A stretch of DNA of 64,000 bases from Liopterus haemorrhoidalis (GCA_963971575.1 OZ020618.1:8124501-8188500); one strand, 5' to 3'; counted from the stretch's first letter, positions 22,848 to 34,589 are shown. Translations and numbers: made by a program. The notes: generated from the letters alone by a model not told the origin.

Positions 22848-22889
22848 ATCAGCTGTGGCCACCACAGGACCGACCACCACCACAAAGTA

Positions 22890-23664
22890 GGGTAACTGCA
22901 GCGAATTTCGACTACCAAATTTATTTATTTTTTAATTTACGTACTATTCAATATTTTGGTAGGAAAGTGGTCCCAATCGATACCTCATTCACTTATCTTT
23001 AGGTGCTAAATATTTTCACGATGAAACAAGCTGTTATTACAACTTAAGTTCGACATAAAAAAAATATGAAAAAAACCTTGATTTCAAAAAAGTGATGTTA
23101 ATATCGACTACCCTAAAATTTTAAGATAATCAACATTTCTTGTCTCTTTTACATTTTATTTAAGTAAAAGAATATAATAATAGAGACTTTTAGTAAGACG
23201 TGAATTTAATTGTCGTCAAATTAGGTAAGTGAAACATGCATGCATGTAATATCGACTAGTCCGTAGTAGCTTCATTCCTCTAGTCGATATTACCTGCAAT
23301 CAAATCTGTTTTATTTAGCCTGTGATATTGTAACAAAATATTATGAAAATCAAATTTTACCAGCTAATATATATGTATTTGTATCAGTTCTTATCAGTTT
23401 ATTCAATGCAAAATATTTTGTTCAACTTTCCTTTGATAAACAACTGCTGATTAAAACCAATAAAAAAATATTTTAACACTTCAAAAATATAAATATCTAC
23501 ACTGTACGTCTAACGACATTCACACGTGGCTTAAAATAAAGTGAGGTTAGTTTTTCACATAAACATAGTGTTACGTTATACTACCGCTATATGGCAGCAA
23601 TTATTTAGAGAAATAATGGGATAGTCGAAATTACCTGCGTAGTCAAAATTCGCTGCAGTTACCC
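22890..23664. mobile_element. 775-bp MITE with repeated GTAATATCGACTA motif
   Basis: Terminal repeats GGGTAACTGCAGCGAATTTC and its inverse, TA on both sides (22888-22889, 23665-23666). Copy 1 of the host element at 20478-20488 reads CACAAAGTACTTGT without the insert, giving an exact empty site. Inside, a motif like TAATATCGACTA occurs about six times in both orientations, including as part of the ends. Confidence 0.88.
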
Positions 23665-23937
23665 TACTTGTTTAATTTATGCTGCTTTATCAAAAAATTT
23701 CTCAAATAAAAGTTGTTAGTTATTGCTTTTATAGCAACTTTTGTTAAATATATTTTTTTTAATATTTCTCTGTTATGAAATATCCACAAAAATCTTAAAT
23801 CCGACACCAGTAAACTCCCATTTCTAGTTAACCGATTTTTACCAAAAGTTGATCAACTCCATTGATGTCAAAAGCTTAAATATGAAGTTTCATAAAAATC
23901 CTTTTAGCCGAATTTGCTCTGCACATGTACACGGACC

Positions 23938-23952
23938 GACAGACAGACAGGC

Positions 23953-23996
<44 letters not shown>

Positions 23997-24002
23997 CGAC
24001 AA
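23938..24002 (+). repeat. (GACA)n microsatellite, short
   Basis: About 15 units with substitutions at both edges, at the same place as the long array in copy 1. Confidence 0.92.
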
Positions 24003-24112
24003 ACATCATGCTAAAATAGTCAAAACGTTATGTAGGGACCTCAATTCGTGGAGATCCATCGAAATCTCGAAATGTCTATATTATATATGTATGTTGGCGG
24101 TCGGTAAAAATC

Positions 24113-25055
24113 CCAAAATTTTGTTCTGCTTTTGCTTCGTTTCTAAGACTTTAAATTAATTAGAAATATATTGATAAATGAATTATTGGTAAATGAATTA
24201 GTTGTCCGATTTCAAAAACATATTTCTCACTAATAACTATGTGTTATTTTATTTTATAAGTATTTCACGACTATAAATGATTTATTCTTGTTTGATAACT
24301 TAAAAACTAAAAACTAATTCTAAAAATAGATTGAATCACAGCGTATAACAGCAAGCGTTCCGCCTGTAGGCTTCTTACACACATGAACTCGGTTCTCAGC
24401 AGTTAATATATTTTATTTTTTTTTATTATATTTTTTATTTTAAAAGAAGACATATACCTTAGCCATAAATACAAAAAATGCATAACATTATTAGTCATAA
24501 TTTAGATATTAATTAAAAAAATAATAAATTTTGTTAAAAAAACCAAATTGCAATATTTTCGAAAAACGTAATAAAACGTGATAAAAAAATTGTCTCATAC
24601 GTTTCCGGCTCAGATTAATATACATTACCTTTTTTTTCAGATTTTTAATTTACGTTAAAGGGTTTGGGTTTAAGAGGGCGTTACAAGAACTTTTAAGCAT
24701 GTTTTTGACTAAGTTCATAATAAAAAAACGAATTTTAAAAAACTACTTTTTGTTCCTTAATGTACGTTTTAGGAGCTTTATTGATGTCACACAATAAAAA
24801 AATTTTAAATAATTTATTTTTTTCATTAACACAAAAAAATCGATATTTTTCGAAAAACTAACCTGATCGAAAAATTTAGAAAATTTCCTGTTGAACTATT
24901 CTGGTTCATCATTATACATTATTAAGGTTTTTTTTCAGAATTTTAGATCAATTCGTATGGAAAATAAAAGGGACAAAAGTCCTTTCACATATTTTCATAA
25001 TTTTTAATAATGAAATAAATAATAGCGGTGTCCTATTTCACTGTTACTACCTGTA
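24113..25055. other. Very AT-rich spacer
   Basis: Mostly A/T runs; no gene or repeat end recognised. Confidence 0.55.
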
Positions 25056-25370
25056 TTGACTATTGCAAACGTTTAAGCGGAACTAAATGGAATTTTTATT
25101 TTTGTTGTCACTAGCTCACTTATTAATAATTGAAGCAGACTTTTGCTAAACAAAATGATCAAAATCCTCATTTAACCGATAAAAAATATTAGTTTTCAAA
25201 ATCTAGTTCTTGAAACTAGATTTTGAAAACTAATATTTTTTATCGGTTAAATGAGGATTTTGATCATTTTGTTTAGCAAAAGCTCTCTTTATTCATTAAA
25301 AAGTCAACTCGTGGCATTTTACAAAAATTAAAATTCCATTTAGTTCCGCTTAAACGTTTGGAATAGCCTG
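25056..25370. mobile_element. Palindromic MITE of the CAGTCTGTTCC family
   Basis: TA-flanked (25054-25055, 25371-25372). The arms (TTGACTATTGCAAACGTTTA ... GGAATAGCCTG) contain long inverted halves meeting near 25213, including GATCATTTTGTTTAGCAAAA and its inverse, so the whole 315 bp could fold back on itself. Confidence 0.85.
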
Positions 25371-26054
25371 TATATATTGTGTAAATAACATCTCAGTTCT
25401 ATCATTCTTTTTACAAGCTATCCTAAATTTACTTTTTTTATTCTGTATGCTACACTGTATATATTATATGTATCTTTTTCTATAACAATATAATTTTATT
25501 AGTTTTTTATTTCCCAACGTTATGAAAACATAAATTTATTAGAAAGCGTAATATCGCCGTTGATCCAAAAAAAATCTTTCACTATAAACTACATATCTTA
25601 TAAACAATGTAGAACACTTTATTAAAAACTGAAATATTAAAAAATTCATGAAAAATACTTCATAAGCATCCATTTATAGTTTAATCTTGCACAGTATTTA
25701 AATATTTAAAAAGTCCCAACGCCTGTTATATATGCAACTATACTGACATGTATGTGCCTTGGGACATGGTCTTGTTTCTTGTTAATTTGGCTAAGAGCCC
25801 GCAATGGAGTCCGAAAGCCATGTACGAACATTACTACTGTTTTCTATGGTCTGTACCGCTGTTAAACTTACAGAGGTCAAGATGAAGTTGAAAGTGTATT
25901 GTTGTTTAACTGCAGGGCTGTATTAGTCTTAAATTTAATATGTTTAATGGTTATGTTAAGATTCTCTGCAATTCTACAACTCGGAACTGGTTAATAGCTC
26001 TCTAGAATGTGTATTTTAAGTTAAAACCCATTTGTATATTTCACTGAAATGCTT
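25371..26054. other. Spacer, no feature recognised
   Basis: Nothing supportable seen. Confidence 0.5.
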
Positions 26055-26123
26055 ATTAAGCTGCATTCAGAGCTCTTAAATTAGTCGATTATAGACTATG
26101 ACTTGTGCACTGTTGATTGCCAC

Positions 26124-26687
26124 CAGAGATGGGCGTCTACGCGTAAACTTGAATTTTTTACGTCTACGTGTAAATTTACCGTAGACAGCGTAGAGAAGTG
26201 TAGACTGTGTAGACACGTAGAATCTAGCGTAGAATAATGAAAAGTGAGGTTATGTAACGTTTAAAAAATAAAATACCGCCAGTTTTAAGTAGAAGAAGAA
26301 GTAAAAACTCAAATTTAATATTTTTGACAGCTTCCTGATCCTTCCTGATTAAAACAACTGCTAACTTTTAATTTTAATTTTACTTTAATAGTTCATACAG
26401 ACAGAAACCAAGTAATTTATATAGTCCATAACAACATACGATTTCTGAGATAACATTTTTGGAAACAATATATGTAATAAGAACTACATAAAATTGAAAT
26501 AAACATAAACATTAAAGTAAATTTAAACTATTACCATTCTATTATTTCAAATATTACATTTAAATGTACTGCGCATGTACAGTTTACATTCTACATTCGA
26601 CACGTAAACAAAGGCATATTCTACTTGACATGTTTACGCGTAAAATCTACATTAGTCTACATCATGTATTCTACGCGCCCATCACTG
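26124..26687. mobile_element. Non-autonomous hAT element with TCTACG-type end repeats
   Basis: CAGAGATGGGCG and the inverse of CAGTGATGGGCG, flanked by the perfect 8-bp duplication ATTGCCAC (26116-26123, 26688-26695). Near the ends are repeats of GTCTACGCGTAAA-like and GTAGAC units. No protein. Confidence 0.92.
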
Positions 26688-26695
26688 ATTGCCAC

Positions 26696-27153
26696 CAACA
26701 AGTTTGTGATATGATAACGCGAGCGACCGTCTACAGCTCTAAAATGTGCATAAAGCTGCGTTCAGAGCTCTTTAAATTAGTTCTGTTCACTGTGCGTTGT
26801 GGATATGTTTAGTAAATAGTTTTAACATTCAAACAACGTTTACAGATAAGGAAATTAATAGTGCGATATCTGTATCTTTAAACCAACTACGGTGGTTTCC
26901 TAAAATGTTTATTATCTATAATCTTTTTTCTAATTCTGCTGTCCTAGTTTTTTACTATCTAAACCTAACCTAGTTACCTAAATTGATCATATTTACTATT
27001 CTTTATAATTCTTTATAATTTTGGGCGAGATTTGTTGTAATCGGCGCGATGACATTTTGTTATGTAAAGGCATACAATGTAAACGTTCTCACCGATGTAG
27101 CCTGAGATAGCCAATATGCTTATAGGTCTGTCTCAGTAATACGACTCACTAAC
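26696..27153. other. Spacer, no feature recognised
   Basis: Contains the extra arm copy at about 26750 and nothing else I can name. Confidence 0.5.
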
Positions 27154-27155
27154 TA

Positions 27156-27838
27156 CGAGGGTTACCTTTTATATATTCACAAACGACCACTAGATGACAC
27201 ATTTCAATATTATGTGTCATTACTATATATTCGTAAAATATTCGTAAAATTTGACATTTGTTATTGTGAAATCAGTGGCAACTTATAAATTGAGCAGTTT
27301 ATTGACAGTGAGCGTTTTAAAAATACAAGTTTGTGAAAAAATGGATATTACCCGTGAAAGTTATCGTTGGATGATTTTTTACAATTTTAGTAAAAGCCTA
27401 ACTCAACAACAATGCATAGATTCGCTTCGTTCAACTTTTAGTAATGAAGCACCATCAGAAAAGACTGATTACAATTGGTTTGCAGAATTTCCTCGTGGTC
27501 GTGCGTCCGTCAGTGATGAATTTCGTGAAGGTCGACCAAAATCGGTTGTGATTCAAAAAAACACCGATGCTGTGCGCAAAATGATTGAAAAAATCTGCAT
27601 GTGACTTACCGTGAGATAGAGGCATCCTTTGGCATATCGCAGACTGCAATACATTCGATTTTGCATGAACATTTAGCTGTGAAAAAGATCTGTTCCCGAT
27701 GGATTCCGCTTAATTTGACCGAAGCTCAAAAAAAACGCATGCAAAAGTGTATAAATCTTAAAGGCAAATATTTTGAAAAGCAATAAAACAGTTTGTTTCA
27801 AAACAAATTTTTTGGTAAAAACTTAAAAGGTAGCCTCG
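27156..27838 (+). mobile_element. Mariner-type deletion derivative 4
   Basis: Ends CGAGGGTTACCTTTTA and the inverse of CGAGGCTACCTTTTA, flanked by TA (27154-27155, 27839-27840). 683 bp; same family as mariner 3. Confidence 0.88.
27341..27786 (+). pseudogene. Mariner transposase without catalytic core
   Basis: MDITRESYRWMIFYNFSKSL through QQQCIDSLRSTFSNEAPSEK and PRGRASVSDEFREGRPKSVV is the first HTH and linker. A one-base shift near 27601 leads to TYREIEASFGISQTAIHSIL, the second HTH, then ICSRWIPLNLTEAQKKR. The frame then jumps straight to the extreme C-terminus MQKCINLKGKYFEKQ and a stop, so all three catalytic aspartates are deleted. Lies within intact terminal repeats. Confidence 0.88.
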
Positions 27839-27840
27839 TA

Positions 27841-28800
27841 GTTTGAAAAACTATCGACAATCGACAACGTATAACGTATTAAATTTAGAGGTCTGAACGG
27901 TTTCACGTCTTACCATATGACAAACTTCTAGTGACAGTCAACAGAGTACAAGCTATAATCTATAAGCTATTGATTTAAAAGCTCTGAATGCGGCTTAACA
28001 GTGCCTAAAGAGAAAAAGGCATCACTATTTTTAACAAGATTTGAAGTATGTAGACTTTCCCCTTAACCTCAAAACAAAATGATCTCATAAATATGAAATT
28101 TGCCTTGTCGTTTCTTAAATCTCATACAGGTAAGTAAATCCTTTCATTTTTCATCTGGAAAGAAAAATCCAGTAAACTTCTGAAGATTTTTCTTTTGCTA
28201 AACAAAGTTGTTTAAAAAATGTGTTTTGTTATAACTAGATAAAAAGTGACGTTCTAAATTTAAATTCTTGCAAAACTTTTCTATTTTAGCATGCAACTTA
28301 TTGCCACATGTGTTTGGTAAACCAGGAGGTAGTTAGTTTTTGAGAAATGGAGCGTTTTCGTCGGCAAATACCCAAGGGCATTCTTGATAGATTGTGTTTT
28401 GAGAACAAGTCAAATTTTCTACCTCCTGAAGTTTAATAAAGTATGGAATAAGGGAAATAACGTAGGGAGACGAATAATCTTTATTCTTTGCTTGTGAAAA
28501 TATTATTAAATTGTCTGGGGATGTGTTAAGTCATGCAAGATTTGTTGAATTGAACCTAGGTGATGAGTTCGGCTTACCGGCGTGACGGGTGCGATCAAAC
28601 GTTATGAAATATAATAAGCTGCAAAATAAAATTGAAAAAATTGTAACATTTACGCGGAAGACAGATACAAAACATTGGATTATAAGGAAACATTTGTTTA
28701 ACACAGGGATCATCCACAAAGAAAGGAACGTATGTACATAGATGCGTTCAAATTCGCGCCCGCGAAGATGCGCCGGCATCATTTCTTGTTTGGTCTAGAG
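27841..28800. other. Spacer, no feature recognised
   Basis: Apart from the right arm of the fold-back repeat, no gene or repeat boundary seen. Confidence 0.5.
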
Positions 28801-29146
28801 CAGGGATTCCCAACGGGGTCCAGGTGGACCCCTTGGGGGTCTATGTAAGTTTAAAAAGGGTCGATAGTATTCCAGGGGTCTATCAGGGGTCTATTATTAA
28901 ACTAGTGCGCATTCAGAGTTGGGCCAGAGCCAGTCACGGTTCCTAAACCTAAAAAAAATATGCGAAAGTAATGATGAACTTTATAATAATTTACTTCTTC
29001 ATACAGAATGTCGTTGGTTGTCAAATGGCGCCCCTGGCATGTGCCTCGGGCGCTGCTGCGGCTCAGTTAAAGGAGGGCAAGAATTCCAGGATGTAGAGCC
29101 CATGATAAGGATAATCTCTAAAAATTCTCTGTTCGCTCATACATAA
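28801..29146 (+). pseudogene. hAT element remnant with transposase fragment
   Basis: CAGGGATTCCCAACGGGGTC is a typical hAT left end. About 130 bp further on a frame reads KKICESNDELYNNLLLHTEC RWLSNG, a block (LLLHTExRWLSxG) well known in hAT transposases of the Charlie/Buster type and in SCAN/ZBED-derived proteins. Sequence after RWLSNG is unrelated. The right end is not identified. Confidence 0.72.
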
Positions 29147-29744
29147 CATGGATTAGTTAATTATTTCATTAGTTAATTATGATCGATAGTTTCCCAAGGA
29201 TAATCCTTCCAGTGACCATATTCGAGCACTGTATTCTCGCAATCCTAAATAAAGTCAAAACTTTTTTCTCGTACAGTTTTAATGTTAACACATGACATAA
29301 TCCGCTTAAAATAATATCCTAGAATACCAAAAATAAAATCAAACAACGGAATAACCCGAAATATAATCTTATATATAGTTGTAACCGCATAATACAGATA
29401 CGAAGTAATCCGATGTTTAACTTGGACCGAAGTTAATCCCATGGTCAACAGATGGAGCTACTGGGCCATGGCCGAAACTCAACTTGGATCCTACTTAGGA
29501 CGACCGAACACAGCGACATTATTACGGAAACTAAGGGCTATATCTTTTTACGATATAATGTTGATTAAACACTAAGGGACTATGATCGTTTCTCTAATGT
29601 TATGGCTTGCAAATTAAATAACTTTATGACTATTTTTTTTTTCCACGTGTATATAAAGGTTTATGTTATCTTTTGCTCTTTCAATCTCTGGTAATAGGAA
29701 TTTTATTTACCTAAAGGTGTAAAACATATACGGCTAGTTTTACA
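29147..29744. other. Spacer, no feature recognised
   Basis: Nothing supportable seen. Confidence 0.5.
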
Positions 29745-29800
29745 ATCAGCAGTTAAGTCTCTGGCTAGTGGTTACCGTGGAAACTTATGGTAATTATTAT
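29745..29800. repeat. Single arm of the GGGCCAGTTTTTCAAT MITE
   Basis: GTTAAGTCTCTGGCTAGTGG followed by TTACCGTGGAAACTTATGGT matches one arm of the MITE at 57277-57416. Confidence 0.6.
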
Positions 29801-29854
29801 AGGTAGAAGTAGGAAATAATCTCAGCTTTTTGGACAAGAAGCGTTTATTTTAAC

Positions 29855-29904
29855 AAAACACAACGTTTTGCCAACAACATTGTTGGCTTCTTCAGGTGCT
29901 ATAC
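29855..29904 (-). ncRNA. Hammerhead-ribozyme-like motif 3, degenerate
   Basis: Minus strand: GCAC, CTGAAGA, a perfect stem GCCAACA/TGTTGGC, then AAAAC-GTT and GTG. Two core changes (CTGAAGA for CTGATGA, AAAA for GAAA) predict no activity; stem I is only three pairs. Retained because layout, strand and following TTTAAAATAAA-like sequence parallel motifs 1, 2 and 4. Confidence 0.4.
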
Positions 29905-31099
29905 AATAACATCATGATAGAAAACAATCTTATACAATCAATAACAAAATTTACCTATGTTAGTTAAACGTAGTCATAACAGACTGTACATCAATCATCT
30001 CCAAGGATGGTGAATTGCAGAATTCATTGACATTAATGTGTACTTGAAGAAAACAGACCATAGGAAAACAGGAGTTAAATTTCAATTAAATATTGTAATA
30101 TAATGATCAAAAATTAGAAACTATTATTTAAATTTAACAATTCAAAACGAGACTAAATAAACTATACAACTGTCCAATATTAACTTATTCATAAATACAA
30201 TGATATCAAGTTTTATCGACGCATCAATATGACAGGCTGCGACACTATCCCCCCTGACTAACTGGTACGCACAAATCGACAGAGTTGACAGTGTCCCACC
30301 CTGTACAACATAATGCAACGATAACCCCCAAAATCATGAAATTTTCACAACAACCAACACAGTGGAAAGAACCAAAATGAAGTAATTGAGTTTCGGAGCA
30401 ATCATACAATTCAACGTACCAATCCCTCAAAACAATGGTACGTACAGAGTAATGAGAGAAAGGTACCTCAAACGGTATATCAAGTCCAAACCCCAAAACC
30501 CTTAAGGATTCATACACCCAATTTTAAATACAATTATGAATTGCAGAAATAATAAATTTTAAACCGGTACAGACACCGGGAGAACCCTAACAGTAACAGT
30601 TGGAAACCCAGAAAGATATAGAGTATTAAATCTTCATACAGTCCGACGTACTCAATCCCCAAAATCGATGGTACGCACTAAGATCTTGTGGAGAGTAGGG
30701 TATAATAATAACTGATGAGGTTTAAACTCAATTGTTGTTTGGCTGAGTTATGGTTCTGCCACACCATGTCCCGAGAAGCAATCGGACTACCCAAAGAGTA
30801 CCAGAGTACCAGAGAGTACCCCAAACTGTATATCGGACCCAAAAAACTCTATTACTCTAGAGAATCCAAATAGAACTGCTTAACACATGTTTAAATGATA
30901 TTAATACGTTAAATTGAGTAAAATTTTGATTTTGTGGAGATGGGAGGAAATTATTATATAGGTAATTATTATATTGCAAATATGTCGTTAGCCATTGATT
31001 TGAGCTAACCAGCAGGTAACCATGAATTGTAAAACCGGCACTTAGGGTTATATCCAATTGTCCACAAGTTCTCTAAAAAATATCCTTACCTTATGTTTC
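29905..31099. other. Spacer, no gene recognised
   Basis: Possibly 3' UTR of a Penelope-like element just right of motif 3, but no protein can be read. Between about 30240 and 30850 base composition is less AT-rich and CCC/GGG-rich motifs such as AACCCCAAAACCC recur, without an open frame I can assign. Confidence 0.45.
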
Positions 31100-31509
31100 A
31101 CATTTTGTATGTGAAAATGAAAATTTCAACTATAAAACCATGGAAACGAATCACTTTTATAAAAAAATTTAATACAGTAATACCCCAGCCACTCGACTGC
31201 CTTTTAGCGTGACGTTTTCGCCATTCGACGTAAATGTCGAGAGTGAGAGTCGACGGAAGCATCGCTATCCGACGCATGATCGCGTACCGATCATGTGATA
31301 CATATTTTGGTAAACAAAGCGAAATGAACGCATGGCCAGCAGTTCGCGCCTAGATATCTTGACGAAAACAACTCAGAATTAGTGATGCTATGAACTTTTT
31401 GTTTTTTGCTAAAATAAGTGATTTATAAGTATATGTTGTAGACCTCAGAAGTATGAATAGTTGATTTAGATTTCGGGATGGTAGGTCAGGAACAAAGAAT
31501 TACTCCGTA

Positions 31510-31560
31510 TTGACGTAAAACTAGTTTCGATAAACTTTTAATATCTTCTTCAGTTACACT
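31510..31560 (-). ncRNA. Hammerhead-ribozyme-like motif 4
   Basis: Minus strand: GTAA, CTGAAGA, extra A, stem GATA/TATC, GAAAC-TA-GTT and TTAC. TTAC pairs with GTAA. The core has CTGAAGA in place of CTGATGA, so activity is doubtful. It lies in the 3' region of an element with a readable GIY-YIG remnant, which ties the motif class to Penelope-like elements. Confidence 0.55.
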
Positions 31561-31951
31561 AAAATAATTTGAAAAGAGAGAAACAACAAATTAGGAATGT
31601 GACAATACATAAGTCAATATGTCTTAATTAAATATACAACTTACTCAATAATGGTATATGCTAAGTGATGTGAGTAGTCCTCCCTTAGATGAGGGTGGAT
31701 AATAAAAAACTAACATGTTATTATAGAATATTTTTAAAAACAAATAAAAACAGATTAAAAACACTATAAAATCTTAAATATCACAGATTAATAATTGTTA
31801 TGAAATAAAATACAATAAAATAGACAAAAATCAATCACAAAATATCACAGAATAAACGTGGAAGTAAATTAACCTAGCTGACTAACATTGTGAAAACAGA
31901 CTGCGACAACATTAACGGAAATAAAAAAATTTAATAAACCAGTTAAGACAA

Positions 31952-32224
31952 TCAGAAATTCGAATAAAACGCGCGTATAGATTTATTATCTTTTATACAG
32001 CTGATGACGTAGTCATAACAATTGTGCAAATTGGTAGTGTCTTGTTGGACATTAATATTATTTTTATTAGATTTGATGTATATCATTTCTTTTATAAGTC
32101 TTTTATAATAATTATTTTCTGTATCTAAAATAAGGTAATTTTCAAAGTCAAAATTATGATTTTTTTCGGATGTGTAACGGAATAGGAAGTTGTTTTAAAT
32201 TTCTAACATCTTGTTTATGTTGTG
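31952..32224 (-). pseudogene. Penelope-like GIY-YIG endonuclease, C-terminal end
   Basis: From 32224: THKQDVRNLKQLP-type start (QHKQDVRN), a one-base break near 32180, then RYTSEKNHNFDFENYLILDT and ENNYYKRLIKEMIYIKSNKN followed by NINVQQDTTNLHNCYDYV and a stop at 31952. The pattern H-x-D-x-R-N, HxFDFxxxxILDxExxYxKRLxxEMxxIKxxxNxxNxQxDTxxL is characteristic of the GIY-YIG endonuclease that ends Penelope-like polyproteins; the catalytic GIY and YIG strands upstream are cut off by the 5' truncation. The frame is open for about 75 codons, so the insertion is not very old. Confidence 0.85.
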
Positions 32225-32817
32225 TAAGTGATTTATATTTATAATTATGGGTCCAAAGAAGGCTAGAGATGCAAGCATAGCTAAAAGGAAAACATATACA
32301 TATTCTTACATTTCCTTATATGTATATGTATATACATATGTACATATGATTCCCTTTATTTCTTATGGGGAAATTCGACTCGCCACTCGACAAAATCGCT
32401 ATTCGACGCTTTTTCAGAACGAATTAACGTCGAGTGGCGGGGTATTACTGTTTAGTTTAAATATTTGGAAGACAAGAAAAAATAAATAAATGGGAAGTTT
32501 TTATTAAGAATAAAAAAAGTTAAAATGCAATGAAAAGGATATTTTATAATGACAATCAATTTAATCTAGAATCTGCAATGTGAGTATGATTTACAAAGCT
32601 GAAACAAAATGACCAAAAATCCGAATTAATAGATAAAAATAACTAGATTTCAAAATCTAGTGCCGCCTAAACGTTTGGAATAGCCTATAGACTCTACATA
32701 TAATATCGTAGTAATGAGAAAATCACTGAAAAATGAACAAAACTCACAGAAAATGAACAAAAGATTATAAAAAAAAAAATTAATTCCTCAAAATGATCAT
32801 TTATAAACCTTTCGCGG

Positions 32818-32872
32818 ACCACTAAAATTTTGCTAAGGACCACCAGTGGTCCGTGGACCACTGGTTGAGAAA
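32818..32872 (-). mobile_element. hAT terminal remnant
   Basis: Reverse complement starts CAGTGTTTCTCAACCAGTGG and continues TCCACGGACCACTGG, a typical hAT (Charlie-like) end. Immediately follows the MITE nest. Confidence 0.55.
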
Positions 32873-34589
32873 CACTGGTCTATAAGGTCCCCATCTTGTG
32901 AAGACTTACCTGCAAAGCAAAAGTCTTTGCAATTAAAATAAACTCTCTCTGACTGACTTAAGGCGGCGCACAACCCTATAGTCCTCAATAGTTTCTAATA
33001 CAAAACTAATAATCGGAAATAAAATTAATAACAATCTATATATCAAAATTTGCAGCGAATTTTTATCTATCTAATAGTATATTTTTAATTGTAGAAAAAA
33101 CTGTTAGGTAGTTGCAAATAAGCAATTTGCATTATAGACGCCATCTTGTAAACCAATCGACGCATATTTGCGTACGATGCGGAAAATTGTACCTAAAGAT
33201 TCATTCTACAAATATGATTCTAGCTATTTTGTTGTATTGTGAAAATTACTTATATTTATTGTACTTGCTAATCTATTTTTGCCGCCCTCTTGAATCTGCC
33301 GCGGTTTTCAAAATTAGTGCTACGGGTAGAAATGCTTTATTTTTCGTGAAGAATACGTGTACCAAGTGGCATTCTAGTATCTTTAAGTATAATATTTTTC
33401 GATGAGGGCTCTAAACTATAAGTAATGAAGTCGAAAAAAAATTGACGTATTATTTGAACATTTCTACACAAAACTATATAAATATAAAAGTTATTCGAAA
33501 CGCACAAATAGATTTAAAAAATTACAGAACAATATCGCTGATGTCTATTTTTAAGTTATTGAGCGATAATATTTATTAGATACAAATTCGGTGCAAAATT
33601 TGATGTATAGCTTGATACTAATTTTATTTCAGATTGTTAGTTTTGTATAAGAAACTAATAACCTCCGGGGGTTATACGCAGCCTTAAACGTATAACAAAA
33701 TTCCCTTGCACTTAAACAAATACACAACAAATCAAGGTATACATTTGGTATACTAGGGTCGGCGAATCAACGCACTTACGTCACACAACGTAACAAATGA
33801 TTGCATTGTTGCAGACAATATAGTCGATTGTTTCGTCGTGTGACGTAAGTGCGTTGATTGGCCGACGCTAGTATACCTTATATCAGGTATGTTTACAAAT
33901 TCCTCAATATCATGCGCGAGTCGTAGATTCGACAAATATTAATTATTGATGGAACTTGTGAATGTTTAGCTTGTAAATGCATTAAATTAACAAATAATAA
34001 AATAAAACGTCACTCAACATCTATGAAGAGAGTTTTCCTTATTAAATATACAATCTGAAATTTTTTGCATCTATTAGATAAAAGGGGGAAGTTTTTGAAG
34101 AGGGATTCGCCTTATTAGTATTCAGCTTATTACACGTCTGTAGAAATGGTGGCCTTTAACTTAGAAGAAGATATTTTTCCCGATTTTACTATGCAAATTA
34201 CCAAGAGGGTAAAATTTACTTTAGTCAGATTCTTAGATCGAAATTCATGGAGAGATAATTTTAAGAATGCATTTTATTGTGTTTTACATGTTATAAAATA
34301 AGTTAAAATATAGAGGGCGTATGCATTTGTAAATAAATAAGTTAAACATTAAATAAAAGATGTTTCTTGGCACGAAATTCTATTATTTTCCTTTTCAAGC
34401 TTGATTAATTTTTATGCGGAACTTTCTGTTATAAATAGAAGCTTAATGCATACAAAATCTTTTTCGAAAAACACTTTTATAAAATATTAGTTTACTGTCA
34501 GAATTAAAATATTAGGTTGCATAATTACTGCCGTATTTTTGGATAAAATAAAAAATGATGTGACTTTTAAGTGTGAAATAATTATTTAT
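32873..34589. other. Spacer with one small fold-back MITE
   Basis: A 97-codon frame at 33112-33405 has no recognised domain. The fold-back element at 33747-33877 is listed separately. Confidence 0.5.
33747..33877. mobile_element. 131-bp fold-back MITE
   Basis: Arms of 40 bp with 38 matches (GGTATACTAGGGTCGGCGAA ... TTACGTCACAC) surround a 50-bp centre. Each arm contains TTACGTCA, close to a CRE/ATF half-site arrangement. TSD not clear. Confidence 0.82.

Larger units (their letters stand above)
22848..24112 (+). mobile_element. Second microsatellite-bearing family (GACA), copy 2
   Basis: Left end CAGCTGTGGCCACCACAGGA; interrupted at 22890-23664 by a MITE; resumes CTTGTTTAAT, shares long stretches with copy 1 (TATGAAGTTTCATAAAAATC before the array), has a short array at about 23938-24002 and ends ATGTTGGCGGTCGGTAAAAA. 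Confidence 0.7.
26055..27998. repeat. Arms of a fold-back repeat now holding a hAT and a mariner
   Basis: TTAAGCTGCATTCAGAGCTC at 26056 and the inverse GAGCTCTGAATGCGGCTTAA-like sequence ending at 27998 share about 60 bp with substitutions. A third, direct copy of the arm lies at about 26750. Between them are the hAT element (26124-26687) and a mariner (27156-27838). The original element size cannot be told. Confidence 0.55.
31428..32224 (-). mobile_element. 5'-truncated Penelope-like retroelement
   Basis: Flanked by a perfect 13-bp duplication TAAGTGATTTATA (31415-31427, 32225-32237). On the minus strand it carries the C-terminus of a GIY-YIG endonuclease, an AT-rich 3' UTR and a hammerhead-like motif near its 3' end, the order known for Penelope-like elements. 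Confidence 0.85.
31175..32450 (+). mobile_element. pogo/Tigger-like element
   Basis: Ends CAGTAATACCCCAGCCACTC and the inverse of CAGTAATACCCCGCCACTC, with TA at 31173-31174 (right-hand duplicate reads TT). CAGTAATACC-type ends and a TA target fit the pogo branch of Tc1/mariner. A start-like peptide MGPKKARDASIAKRK lies at 32247-32291. A Penelope-like retroelement interrupts it. Confidence 0.78.
31100..32695. mobile_element. Outer MITE (CAGTCTGTTCC family) of a three-deep nest
   Basis: Left piece (about 31115-31172: ACCATGGAAACGAATCAC) and right piece (32453-32690: ATAAATAAATGGGAAG ... CCTAAACGTTTGGAATAGCC) are colinear with the complete copy at 47387-47792. The pogo-type element sits between them. 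The left terminus is not clear. Confidence 0.72.

Noticed and set aside
25056..25370. microRNA-type precursor
   Set aside because: The long palindrome has TA duplications and family-specific ends, so a MITE explains it.
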